From NCBI GenBank assembly GCA_030544215.1, contig JARZZO010000001.1, forward strand, positions 69,218,456-69,282,455: a stretch of DNA of 64,000 nt, given 5' to 3'. This DNA is from Zantedeschia hybrid cultivar. Its lineage: Eukaryota > Streptophyta > Magnoliopsida > Alismatales > Araceae. Of the stretch, positions 45,590-57,359 are shown in pieces. The notes under the pieces are model-generated. The model saw only the letters and a program-made list of their open reading frames with translations. It searched no databases and was not told the origin of the DNA. A program made the translations under genes and the position numbers. Every line of letters starts with the position of its first letter. Position 1 is the first letter of the stretch.

Positions 45590-46260
45590 GGGCATGACAA
45601 ATATATGTGTATTTCGTGAATGCGACAAATACTCCACAAAATATATTGAAACTTGTGCATATATACCCTAAAATATTTTGTATTTGCATCCATACTTCCA
45701 ACTCCCACATATTGTTTTCGATACCACGAATATCTCATGAATGTGAAGGCTATGCCTCTCCGTCAAAATGTCGTTAAATCAAACTTAAAGATCTTGCATA
45801 TATGCTCCTAAAGTTACTAATGTTTGCATATATATCCCTAAATTCACTAGGATTTTACATATGTACCATTGATGTTATCAAGCTTTACGGAATCTTTATG
45901 GCATATTCGGATGGAGTTCACATTCTTTTGATAGAGGGGCATAGCAGCAATATTTTTGAGATTTCAAGGATATTAAAAAACATATGAGGGATTTGGGGAT
46001 GTAAATGCAAATACGGTGTTTTTCAATTATGTATATGTGCAAAAATCCCAAATATATTCATCACATGAAGTATTTCTCATGTGTGTGCAAAATATTTGTC
46101 ACATATGCATGACAATTACTCCATGGCTGTCCACAAAATGTTTGTCGCTCTTGTAAAATATTGATCATATATAAAAATCTCTATCCGCACATGTAAAAGA
46201 AGTGACAAATATTTTCATAACAAACATTATTTGTCATGCCCATATATATTGGCCACATCT
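45590..46260. repeat. Word-repeat block (TTTGTC/GACAAAT words)
   Basis: GCATGACAAATA, GCGACAAATACTCC, AATATTTGTCACATATGC, AATGTTTGTCGC, GTGACAAATATTTTC and TTATTTGTCATGCCC recur on both strands. It is another member of the word-repeat type seen in the KH introns. Confidence 0.5.
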
Positions 46261-46269
46261 GAGGTGCTA

Positions 46270-47088
46270 CACTTACATTAAATACTGTTGGATTATTTGT
46301 ATAAAGGCTATAGAATCTATGTGCAGCCGACTTAAGTAGACCAATGGCATCTTATATTACAAAGAGACTCAAATTTTGCATTGCAACAAGTAATAACATA
46401 CCGGTCACCGGCCAAATACTATTTGATTAAATGATCGAACTGTTTTTGGTGAACATGAGAATTACAATGATAAAAGGTGTCAATATAATTCCTAGCACAA
46501 CCTTTGATACAGTCGCACAAATTAAAAAGTGCACCTGTTAAAGGTGAAGGGTTCGAACACTTTCCTCTAATATATGCACGCCACTAAACTGTGTCAAAAA
46601 TTATATTAAAAAACGATATTATTAAAGCGTTTTCCATAGAAGAACGGACGCGGAGCTCTTCATTCTTACCCTTTCCCTACCATCCCTTCTGTCCCTGTCT
46701 CATCCCTTGTCGTCATCTCCTCCTCCAATCTAAAAATCTGACTTTTGAGCCTTTTTTGTCTCATCCCCTTCAGATGCCCAACAACTGCGATCCTAGTCCC
46801 ATCTCATGCTCCCCTTCTCCACTTCTTATTAGTTCTTGCTGGCTAATTTTGGCGTGCCTCTGCACTTCCTTCCTGCCTTCTCCACTCTCAGATAGTTTTC
46901 TTTCCCCCAAAAAAGCATCCCTCCTTTTGGAGACCTCTAGCTCAGATCTTTCTAAAGTTCCCTCTTTGAACCCCAGATTGCTGTGTGTGACCCAATCCAT
47001 CCTCCTCTTCTGATAAATATCTCAGATCAAAATCCTCACCTTGGCACTCCTTCCACCCACCAACTAGAAATCTTTGCTCAACCCAAAA
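46270..47088 (+). promoter_or_regulatory. Upstream region of the Dof gene
   Basis: The sequence becomes CT-rich from about 46640. GTGAAGGGTTCGAACAC at about 46541 resembles a SINE B box. No other coding sequence is supported. Confidence 0.4.
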
Positions 47089-47114
47089 TTATATATATAG
47101 AGAGAGAGAGAGAG
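47089..47114 (+). promoter_or_regulatory. TATA and GA-repeat promoter of the Dof gene
   Basis: TATATATATA at about 47089-47098 runs into a (GA)n tract to 47114, about 55-80 bp before the start codon. GA repeats near the start can recruit BPC/GAGA-binding proteins in plants. Confidence 0.55.
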
Positions 47115-47168
47115 GAAAAAAGGGAACCTTGATCACTCCAGAGGAGTAAAGCTAGCAGCTTGGAAGGT

Positions 47169-47681
47169 ATGCACGATCTGGCGGCGGCGTTTCAGGCGGC
47201 GCCGCCGCTGTTGCAGGAGGAGCAGCAGCAGCTGAGGTGCCCCCGGTGCGACTCCACCAACACCAAGTTCTGCTACTACAACAACTACAACCTCTCCCAG
47301 CCGCGCCACTACTGCCGGAACTGCCGCCGCTACTGGACCCGCGGCGGCGCCCTCCGAAACGTCCCCGTCGGCGGCGGCACTCGCAAGAGCTCCAAGCGCG
47401 GCGCCTCCCCGTCGTCGTCGCCCTCCTCCTCCTCCCCCTCTCCCTCCAAACGACCAAACACTATCTCCTCCTCCTTCCCTGCTCCCCCCGCCGCCACCAC
47501 GACGGGGCCTCCTCTGCAGATTCCAAGCCTCGGTGCCGTCGGCAACGGCAGCGACAACATGGCGGCGCCGCGAGCGCCGGAGACGGTTCTGAGGTTGCAG
47601 GGGGACTCGAATTGCTGGAACGGCGGCGGCGGCGGCTGGCCCGATCTCTCCATCTACACGCCGCGTTCGAAGTTCCAGTGA
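47169..47681 (+). CDS. Dof zinc-finger transcription factor, 170 aa
   Basis: Plant-specific DNA-binding regulator acting in the nucleus on AAAG cores. The Dof finger covers residues 22-76 with C24, C27, C49 and C52 (C-x2-C-x21-C-x2-C) and the conserved CDSTNTKFCYYNNYNLSQPR, HYCRNCRRYWTRGG and LRNVPVGGG. A basic serine-rich stretch (SSKRG...SPSKRPN) follows and may carry nuclear import signals. The C-terminus has NCWNGGGGGWPDLSIYTP. It is short for a Dof protein, intronless and very GC-rich. The start is the ATG at 47169; an in-frame TTG three codons upstream is not a plausible plant start. The N-terminal EEQQQLRCPRCDSTNTKFCY context is like small Dof proteins of the OBP1/Dof3.4 type, which is inference. 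The antisense open frame is a GC shadow. Confidence 0.93.
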   Translation: MHDLAAAFQAAPPLLQEEQQQLRCPRCDSTNTKFCYYNNYNLSQPRHYCRNCRRYWTRGGALRNVPVGGGTRKSSKRGASPSSSPSSSSPSPSKRPNTISSSFPAPPAATTTGPPLQIPSLGAVGNGSDNMAAPRAPETVLRLQGDSNCWNGGGGGWPDLSIYTPRSKFQ

Positions 47682-50660
47682 GAAAAAAGCAGCAAAAAAA
47701 TGCAATCTTTACTAAAGCACAGGAACGGGTAGATTTGGAATTGCGGACGAAGCAATCTTCCTCTTCTCTCCCTTTTCGTCAAGTTCGCATCTTTTTCCCA
47801 TTTCTTGATGTGGGTTCTGCGATTTCTTCGCTATATCTCCGTATGCAGGCGGATTAGAGATGTATAGCTCGGCCATTTGGGAGGTCCAGAGAGATGGGTT
47901 TTGGAACATGTTCCTGAAACATCCCTCTTGTTCGTACCTGGTTTCGATGACTGTGCTCTGCAGTTGATCGCTTCTCATGTTCTTCGATTTGGAAGGTTTC
48001 GATTGTAAAGATTTATGATAACCATGGGTTGTGATGGTGATTTGCGGAACCAAGAAATTTTCTTTGGTGTTCTTGCTCATCTCAAGAAGTTATGAGTTCA
48101 GTTTTTTTTTTGAAAAAAAAATAGATGTTTGATGTGTGATGTGTGATTTTTAAACAATAGATCAGTTCCATCCACCCATGGCCTTGGAGGTAACAGGATT
48201 TTTAATATTTTGCTATGAATGATCCTTGACACTGGGTGCGTTTGTCTCCAGTGCTGACAAAAAGGAATATTAGCAGGCATGATAGAATACAAAAGAGTAC
48301 TGGTATGACCAAGATCTTCTATATTTTTCTTTTAAGAAAAGTACACCAAAAAAGCTTGGTATATCATACTTTATTCTTGCCATTTGATGTTTAGATTGTA
48401 GAAACGAAGAATGTCAAACTTAAGCTTTGTGTTTTTAAAAGACAGAGTTAAGTTTGACTTCTGATTTAAAGGGAATATTAGAAAGAGATGTGAGATCGCA
48501 ACATTCCTCTCTTTCTTGTTTGATGAGAAGGGAAATTTTGTTTGAATGATTCTCTCATAAGTTTGCTAAGTTTCCCTAAAGTTTAGGGAGAGACCTAAGA
48601 AATTTATCCATGTCATCCGAAGAAAAGGTAGGAAAACAAAATATTCTTGTCATCAGTATTTTCCACTGGACGTACTGCACCTTATCCACTATAGATGCTT
48701 AAACTTTTGTTGGGACATGACTTTTAACATTCATCTTTCATATGAAAGATAGTAAGTGGAATTAATTGTTTTTCTCCCTTATATAACTCTTTATGTTTCT
48801 TTAGCTTAGGAAGTTACAATTTGAAGTTTTATTTGGAAGTTAATGGTATACTTGGGTAGTCCTTTAATTGGAACTCTGTTTAGGCTTCCACAGGTGGCAA
48901 GTGGCAACCTAGTAATTTTGAGGCAAGGACATTAGACCTCATAGTCGGTTATATAATTTTTATTTATATTCCATTTCAAAAGATAAAAATTGCAATTAGA
49001 ACTCAGCAAAAATGAGCTTTTTAGAAAGATATAACTAGTATAACTATCCAAATCTAATTATGGCCGTTTTATCGTAATATTTTTCATATACCTAAAAATT
49101 TTGGTGACTGAGTTCTAAAAACGCATAGATGGCTTCTAATGGCAAATCTCTTCTCTTTAAAATCCACGAATGTATCTCTTGAAATAAGTGTCTATATAGA
49201 CGTGTTTTGTAACTTTGAACTCAATTTTTTTTTGGGAAGACACTAGATTTTAAAAATCTAATAAAGTATCTTTATATTTAAGTTTTCTTTAACTTGGAAG
49301 AAGGAGAGGTTTGGGTATCAGAGAGATTTCGTCTTGTATTTTTTTTTTCTAAATTGTTGCCTAAAAAATATCTTATCATTTTTTTTCGTGTCTCTTTTGA
49401 GATTCTATCCAGTTAATACTCGTCTTTCACCTTCTGTCTCTCAACTTTTTCGTTTTTGCTGCCGTTTATGTTCGGATAAGTATTTTACTGTGATGACTTA
49501 GAAAAAATAATCAAGAGGAAAAATAAATATCCAAAGGAGCCGAAAAAATCTGAATATGTCATTTATATGGACTGTCTTGTAATTTTCATGTGATACTTAT
49601 AGGTACATCTGAATCATTTCAACCATTAATTTTTCACATATAAATAAAAGGAATTTTTTAGATATCATGTTGTCCTGTTGTAGTTAAAGATCAGTTCCTC
49701 CAACTTTAACATTTATTTATAACCTCTCACTATGTCAAGTTATTTAATTCATACCTCGAAAAGTTAAGGATGACTCCTTTGGACTTTTAAAAATATTGTC
49801 TAAGACTTGCGAATAAACGTTTGAATTGGAGACTGGAGAGACTAATTTCTAGATGTGATAAATTATAGAAACCCATAAATAAAAATTTCCTACTCTATTG
49901 GAAGTTGGTCTTGTAAGATCCATATGTGATTCTTCTTCGCCAATTATATAATAAAAAAACCAGTTTCTGGACCGCCTTAATTTTTTGGCATGTGTTTAGA
50001 AGCCCCATCCAGGACAACAGTTCTAACTATTTTGGAGGCCGTCCAATTAATACAAAACGGTCCCAAGTTTATGGAGAGTTTGGTTGTTCTATTGGATAAC
50101 TTTCTTAATATTATTATTAATATTTCTCATTTTGTTATATTCTTTTAATTTTAATATTTGTATATCAATAAGAATATTATTAATAATAAATTTAATACAG
50201 ATATGAACTTATATTGTAAATATAAAGTTTAACCTTCAAGAATCTCAGAACTCCTCTTCTCTCTACTCTACTTGTAACTCTCTTTCTCCTTTGGCCTTCT
50301 TTTCTTGTACTTCTGTAATTTTAATTTTAATTTTAATATTGTACACCTTTAAAACACTAATATCAAAACTAATACTATGTCATAATTAATATTCTAACCA
50401 AAAAGGTGTTACCAACTATCTGCATGGAAATTGTAGCCATGTAGCAAATGCATCGGATGTGAGAGGAAATTGTTTGCTAGGAAACTAGATTTAACAACTG
50501 CGTTCTCGTTTGCTTTAGCGATAGTTGTTTCAATATTAAACTAGTTTTGTTAACGATTAAACTCGTTTAGTCAACAAAGCTGAATTCAAGTTCTATTCAA
50601 AAAATTAAAAAAGTCAAATTTTCACGTATTACTTAAAGTGTTAAATGAGGTATAAATTAC
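47682..50660. other. Dof 3' flank and AT-rich intergenic DNA, no gene seen
   Basis: The Dof 3' UTR probably ends before about 48100. The rest is AT-rich with T and A runs. I find no coding sequence, RNA gene or clear element end. Confidence 0.45.
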
Positions 50661-50669
50661 CAAATAACC

Positions 50670-50900
50670 CATAACTCAGCGATGTTGGGCTTTCCTTGTA
50701 AAGAAGAAGATTTAAGTTCAAATCTCACCTCGAACAATTGTGTAAAAGAAAGGATTTGTCCTTTGAGATTGTGCGGACCTACATCCAAGTACTCCTTCCA
50801 TGTGGCGGATCCATGGAAAAAGGTATCACTTCATGCCATGGTAATACATAAAAATCTCCTACTAAGGAGGATATTTAAATGCCAAATTGTATATTCTCTC
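50670..50900 (+). mobile_element. SINE-like or tRNA-related repeat
   Basis: CATAACTCAGCGATGTTGGG followed about 40 nt later by TAAGTTCAAATCTCACC resembles A and B boxes of a pol III SINE. The sequence continues to a CTCCTACTAAGGAGG inverted repeat near 50857. No poly(A) or duplication is clear. Confidence 0.4.
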
Positions 50901-51059
50901 TACTAGATAAATTTTGTAAATATTTCTAACAAAATATAAAGTATAATCAATCGTTAATGAAGTGAGATGAATTAATAATTTCAACTCAGTTTAGGAAATG
51001 AGTCTAAGTTTTGTTCCAACTCGATCATTCAACCAAGTAAATGCATCAAGCTTGGTAGT

Positions 51060-52200
51060 TTGACTAGTTTCTGTCGAGCTAATAGCAGCAACGAGTAATT
51101 CATTTTCGGATCCTCTTTCTTAATCTAATAGAAAGTAGTTTCTTATTCTCGGCACCTATCAAAGTCATGTAATCCTTGTATATTTGTCATTGAAGGAGCA
51201 CATTTTTTCAATTCTCCAAGAGTAGCAATCGCTCCAATGTAGATTGACAATTCATTATCTGCCCGACCAGCCAAAACCGTTACGTCTATAGGGGATCCGT
51301 TCTCCACAAATATATGTCCGGTTGCGATCGGATTGGAATAGTAGTTGGCTTTAATAATGGGATTGCGGAAGAACCTTGACTATTGGATGGGGGTTCACCA
51401 TATTAGATATTGCAGAGATCTTGGAGAATCGGTGAAAATGAACAACTCTATGAGCTTGGATAACACGATGAAAATGGGAAGGAACAAAGAATGAAGCTGG
51501 GGCTTTCACTTTCAATTGTAGGATTGAACCACCTCCCATGTCCTTGATCCAAGGAATCAGTGAATGCAAAGGAAGATTCTCCGAAGGAATGAATGGCATG
51601 ACAAGCATTTTCTTTTTCCTTTCTCACCCCTTCAATAAGGGATCGTCCCGACCGGAGCTAGGTTTACCGATGACGGCCAGGGCAACTCTTCTATAGTATA
51701 GAAAGAAGATACATGTCTATTTTGCTTTATAGGGATAGGGAGCTCAGGCTCATCGTAGGAATCTTTCTGGTTCCTGCTCCCTCCTTCCTGGCCCTTTTGC
51801 TTACTATGAGTTCGCTTCTTACGAGCCCACTTTCGTCAAAGAGAAAGATCTGATCCAACAGAAATCCCGTATATTGAGCGCAACTGATATATGGCTACTA
51901 GCAGCGATTAGATCATGCCATAAAATAAGAAAAGATTGATATATGGCTCGGCATATACATATAGAATAGATATGGATAGACAGACATTCCATTGATTCAT
52001 GAAATGGCTCGTCGATCCAAATTCATCGTACTTTTTGTCTCTCTCTGCCCCCACCCCAAAACTGACCCATGGCACAGCACCCATTCGCTTCGCGCGCGGA
52101 AAGGCAACGAAGTTCAGTTCAAGAGACCACTACGGAGTGGAGCAGCCACAACACGAAGTTCCTTACCGCTCTGTGGGCTAGATCTCGCTAGTGCCACCTA
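51060..52200. other. Organelle-like segment (probable mitochondrial DNA insertion)
   Basis: Base composition and phrasing change sharply here, with runs such as GGGATAGGGAGCTCAGGCTC, GGCCCTTTTGCTTACTATG and AGTTCGCTTCTTACGAGCCC, and at the end GCGCGCGGAAAGGCAACGAA. These look like plant mitochondrial intergenic DNA. On the minus strand at about 51380-51170 a stretch reads NPIATGHIFVENGSPIDVTV and LSIYIGAIATLGELKK, which looks like real protein but which I cannot name. It could instead be a captured nuclear gene piece. Confidence 0.4.
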
Positions 52201-52371
52201 AACGATAAAAGGTTGTTGATATAACATACTAATCACTTAAACCCCTTGTTCATTTTAGATTTTGGCACATTCTTGACTCCCTCCCATCATAAAACTACAT
52301 GCAACCTAAGCGCAATTTGGACTATTGTATCGTGTGGTGTTAAATAAAGCGTTTATAAATCTGTGACTACC

Positions 52372-54044
52372 TGTTAGATTGTGACATTTGTTAGTTTTTG
52401 AGTGTCCAGATCAATTATGGGCCGTGTAGGCCCAATGTGTTGTACAATCTTGTTCAATATAATTAAGTGGTAATTAGAGCGTAAACTTGTAATATGTGGA
52501 TTACTTTGCGTTGTCCCTAGGATAGGTAGTTGTACAGTCAATTTCGAGATGGGATCTCGAATGTGAGTTTGACTGTATATGGACACATACCTTAAACTGT
52601 TCTTGATTGGAGAAGTAATCACTCTGGAACATTGATTACTTGTAAATCAGCACGCATGATGTGTAGATGACTAATCTCACGGTCATAGGTGTGGGACACC
52701 AGCACATATGCGTGGGTGTTCATCCTGGGAGGATGTTCACTGAACTGATCCGCTGATAGATCTTCAGATAGTTAATTATACCTAATGTCAACTAAAGATC
52801 TATCTGTCTCAGTAGTATCGTTGATCTTTTGACCTGAGACATTAATGTGGTCTTGCATGAGGACTGGTGTGGTTTAATGTTTGGTTAAATGACTTTAACC
52901 ATAAGTCATGAAACACTAAATTATTAGCTACATCGGAATACATATGAAGATCGTTAATGGTCAAGAAGGGGATCGCTCACTATCAGGTATATCATAGACA
53001 GTTAATGAGTCATGACATGGACGCTCCACTAAACCCCTGGCCAGGGTGGTATTAGTTCGTTTAGAACGAACGTAAAATTATTATGGAGGTCATGGTCAGA
53101 CGACACGATCACTAGTGGTTTGACGAAACCATACCACACGATCGGATCGGACTCATAGAATGAGCGAGAGATTATAGCGATACGGTAACTAAAGACTTAC
53201 AGGTACTAGACAGGGAAAAGATGAACCTGGCATCTTCTAGGATCACGCGGATTTGCTTGACCCAACGTGATCAAAAAGGTCCGGAACAAATTAAACAGTT
53301 ACTGGGAATAACCGGTTTAATTTACTTCTAATTAGATTAGAAGTTAATGGATCTTTAAAACTAGAAAGATAATGGGCCTAGAAGATCACACACAATTAAT
53401 TCTTGCATAACGGAATATTATTTTATGGACAGATATACTAAAACATTAGATTCTTTTGAAAAAGGAATATGTAAATGGCTTAAAAGTATATATGCAATAA
53501 TATAAAGGACATATATATAATATATGTATTATTAGGCTTGTTTGATAAATAAGATAATAATAATACATTGATATATAAGATACCTTGGGTTTACTTTAAC
53601 TGCGGCAGTTAAAGATAGATTTGGTTAAACGAGGCAGTTCAAGCTACCGCCTTAACATTCCTATATATAACCCACTTATTTTCTAACCCGTAATCCTAAG
53701 AATTCCAATCCATTAAAAAGGTTGGCTGTCAAGTGAAAAGGAAGGGTTGGACTCTTCCCAGGTTCTTGAGGCAAGAGGGTTGTGCGGATTAGAGAAGTTG
53801 ATTTCTGTTGATGTGAGATTCGTGTGGATCGGCTCTAGAGGCCTGACGTTTGTGCAGCTCAAAACTTAGTAGAGTTCGGCATCGATTTTCACAGGACAAC
53901 GTGTACTGTGCAAGGACATAAATCTCGTGTGATTTATTTAGATCATTTTTGTTGCATCGATGGAGCTTGAACCGGTTTGGAAATCATTTCGTTTTACGTA
54001 TTTTCCGCTTCTGTGATTTTTCGGGGTTATGACAGAACCCAACA
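52372..54044 (+). mobile_element. 5' LTR of a Ty1/copia element
   Basis: Starts TGTTAGATTG and ends AACCCAACA, directly followed by a primer-binding site. TATATATAA at 53662 is a probable TATA box about 380 bp before the LTR end. The length is about 1.67 kb. The left boundary is inferred from the TG and has no matched duplication. Confidence 0.7.
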
Positions 54045-54045
54045 G

Positions 54046-54057
54046 TAGTATCAGAGC
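54046..54057 (+). other. Primer-binding site (initiator Met tRNA)
   Basis: TAGTATCAGAGC differs by one base from TGGTATCAGAGC, the complement of the plant initiator tRNA-Met 3' end used by copia elements. It begins one base after the LTR. Confidence 0.8.
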
Positions 54058-54182
54058 CAGATTTAGGCTCTTGCTGATGCAACTGGGAAGAATGATCTAT
54101 GTTGTAACATTATGTTCGAGTTCTTCAATTTTATTTTAATTTTTGGGCCCTGAAAAATTTATTTTTCGGAGACACTGGGAGT

Positions 54183-54400
54183 TTGAACGGCAGATTGGGC
54201 CGCCGTCCATGGCCATGTAAATGGCACTTGGAGTGGCCATCCTGAACGTAAACGGCACTTGAAGTGGCCGTCGAGTTTGGGAAATTTGTTTTCTAAAATT
54301 TTTTCAAAAAAAAAAAAAATTTAAACGGTGGCCGTTTGGTGGACGGCCAGCCATGTGGCCTTCCACTTGGTGGAAGGCACACTGGCTTGCCGTCGAGTTA
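54183..54400 (+). repeat. Five GGC-N10-GCC modules in the copia leader
   Basis: Left arm, core and right arm are: TTGAACGGC / AGATTGGGCC / GCCGTCC (54184); TAAATGGC / ACTTGGAGTG / GCCATCC (54218); TAAACGGC / ACTTGAAGTG / GCCGTCGAGTTT (54249); GGACGGC / CAGCCATGTG / GCC (54341); GGAAGGC / ACACTGGCTT / GCCGTCGAGTTA (54372). All cores are 10 nt. Confidence 0.75.
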
Positions 54401-55595
54401 ATTTTAAAAAATTATTTAAAATTAATTACTGTCCAATTTTTCCCACTGTTAGGCGCACTGCTCCAACCCGCACTGCGCACTGTACTGGCCCAGAAAATTA
54501 AAATTTTGTCTAAAAAATTATGATAATTATCGGATAGGATTAATTAAATTTATTGTTGATTAATCTGATAATTATCATGTAAATTTTGAGTTTAATAGAA
54601 GTTTACGTATAAATTCAAACTTTCGAATTTTTAATTATTAGATAATTGTTAAATTCAAAATTTTGAGAGGATTATCGTTAAAATTCAAATTTTGAATTTA
54701 CAAAATTATTGGATAATTTTCAAAGGAATAAATTGTGAATTTTAATGAAAGATAATTGAACACGATCAGTTAATTAAATTGTATTATGTCATTGGATGTT
54801 TAATTCGAATTTAAATTTCATGATTGTCGTAATTATTGTTGATTGATTGAATTTTAAATTTTAAATTCATGTGTGTATCCTCTTATACGTATGGAATGGT
54901 TCTATGAATAGATGTTACAGTGATGTCTTAATTATTTTGGTCTCTGTTAGATTAATTTTGAATGTAACGGTGAGTTTTTCAAAATTAAACATGACCAAAA
55001 TTTCTCGTATGTACAACTCATGATTTGAATCCAAATATAAGGATTATTTTCAAAACAACCCTTCTGTAATTGATATGATTGTGTTTGGAATGGTGGGTGA
55101 TAATGGACTTAGCTCAGTTCGTTTTAGGCCTGCGAACCTTCCTTCTTTCTCTATTTAATTTCCAATGTAATTCTATCTTCCTCCGATGAATGTACTCGTC
55201 CTAAAGGTTGCTGGAAATTGTTTGGCATGTAATTCTTTTTACGGCCTGCGAGCCGTGTAATTATTGTAATTAATGCTGCGGATGGAGGTTGAAGGTATGG
55301 AGGACGAACTGCGAGGATGATTTTGCTGCTTAGGAAGTAGGTTGGATATCAGCGTAGCGTTAATTAAAGTCCATGATCACCCAGACTTATTTATTTGCAT
55401 GAGATGCATTTATTTTGAGCAATTATTAGGTACAGTAAATATATAGCTCAGATATATTTATTCTACCACTTAAGGTGAGACCAAGATAAAAGCAAAATAC
55501 CCTCTTTTATAAATATTGGATATAAGAACGTGACTTTATAAGTCATCGTGTCCCTCTACCATTATAGGGTGACTGAATGCCATTATTTCATGGAT

Positions 55596-55883
55596 TTGTT
55601 ATGCTTTCCACAAGATTCATGATTTGGTGGCAGGATTTCAGCCCTAAAGCCTTGCTTTAATGGGATGAGGGACTGAACTTGGCCTTATTGTGCTTTCCAC
55701 AATGGTCGGGTCACGAACTCATTGCTGTGTAGTAATGATGGTGAGATCTAACTGAGAGTATCCTTTGTTGTGCTTTCCACAAGGGGATGACTGCTCGGGG
55801 GCCGAAAGTCGAATATTGCATTAGATGCAAGTGCTGTTGACTGCCTAAAGAATGAGATGTGATTTGTTGTGCTTTCCATAAGG
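55596..55883 (+). repeat. Four TTGTG-CTTTC-CACAA hairpin motifs
   Basis: TTGTGCTTTCCACAA or a one- or two-base variant occurs at about 55599, 55688, 55768 and 55867, spaced roughly 80-100 bp. Three copies have TTGTG at the left; the first reads TTATG and the last ends CATAA. Each can form a 5-bp stem with a CTTTC loop. Confidence 0.8.
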
Positions 55884-57359
55884 TTGCATCTCAGTTCTGT
55901 TGGGATTCCGACCCACTAGGATGATCGCCGTGATCTCCCATTCTATATGATTGAGGGTCATATTGTAACGACCCGCCATCCTATGACCGGAGACCCGGTC
56001 ACTAAATGGATGTCGGCCCATTACTGCGGGTTCACACCCGGATCTCACACAACACGTCTGGAGGAGTAAGTGCTAAACAAGGCTAAATATAACAATCACA
56101 CGGACTACAAAGGTAAACGAGTGCGCAGAAAGGAAAATATCAATGTCCGTATACAGTCTAACAATAATTACATGGTCCAACAAATTAAATAAGTACATGC
56201 AGAAGGAAAGTACAACAACATCGGGGCATACCCCGGAACTGAGACAGCTGCTGGTCCGCACACCAAGAAGGCACCACACGCCACCATACGCCGCGAGATC
56301 CACACCTGAAACCGCAGGGAGTGAGCCACACCAGAATTGGGCTCAGTAGGGATCATCCGATCCCCTGCCTCCCACTCACACACCCACAAGTGTAACAACA
56401 CGGATATATGGCAATTAAGTAAAGCAGTAAACATAGCACCCAAATCTGATAAGAAACGTACGATAAGCAGTGTAGCAGGAACAGTTCTAAGTAACCTGAA
56501 GAACCCAACACAGAGTCACGTCTCATAACCAAAGTCCACAAGGCGACTGAACCACACTGTCGACCGAAGTCAAACGTCGCCTCCCAACACTACCACCACT
56601 GCTCACGCCTGTCCACCCCTACAGTGTTCCGGGGCACTGTAGGGTGAGGCAGTGAGTCAAACTAGGACTAGCTGGGACCAGTGTACCGCCACTACCCAGC
56701 TACGTGTGCACACAAGCAGTCTAGACTACTGTCCTACCGACCGGATTGCCTCCACGCTAGGCCTCAGCGTTTCATGAGGGCCCTGGGGACCGGTGAACCT
56801 CCGTCAAGCTGAAGCTACAGGAACTACCCACAACCCTAACCTCCCGGGCTGCGTCAGGCCAAAGGGCTAAGGGTACCACTCGTAACCTTGATCAAAGGTC
56901 ACATCAGGCCCAGTGGCTACAGGGGTAAAACAACACCAACAGTACCACAACCAGCTTCACAGCAAGAAACGCGCCGGAAGCTGCCACAACAAACCGGGAA
57001 ACCCCGACCCGCTGAGGCCAAGCAGCAACCCCTCGGATAGCGCACCAGCTACTCCGGCCCGACGGGCTCAAGGTGGTTCTGCTTCCCTCAGCCAAAGGTA
57101 AACCACAACATGTACCCCTTCTCCCACCGGTACGGCACAATGCCTCACAGACACCATGACCCTGTCCCCATCGGTCCATGGTGACAAACGTAAACCACAG
57201 TTATTCCAATCCACAATCGCATAGGTACATACACACATATAACATGATGTAATTCCATTCACGCAGAAGTCCTCAGTCTCAGTGTACAACGTAAAGTATG
57301 CATTTGAACCGCCCAACAATGAAACACACGTTAAAACCAGCATTTAGACAGTTCTGTCT

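Larger units (their letters stand above)
54058..55962 (+). mobile_element. Long untranslated leader of the copia element
   Basis: About 1.9 kb of non-coding DNA before gag, longer than usual for copia. It holds five GGC-N10-GCC modules (54183-54400), an AT-rich middle and four TTGTGCTTTCCACAAGG hairpin motifs (55596-55883). Confidence 0.65.

Noticed and set aside
46591..47013. Open frame upstream of the Dof gene (140 codons)
   Set aside because: It is CT-rich and Ser/Pro/Leu-biased with no domain. It is more likely promoter DNA of the Dof gene.
47133..47857. Antisense and alternative-frame open frames over the Dof gene
   Set aside because: They are shadows of a GC-rich coding sequence; only the frame with the Dof finger carries conserved residues.
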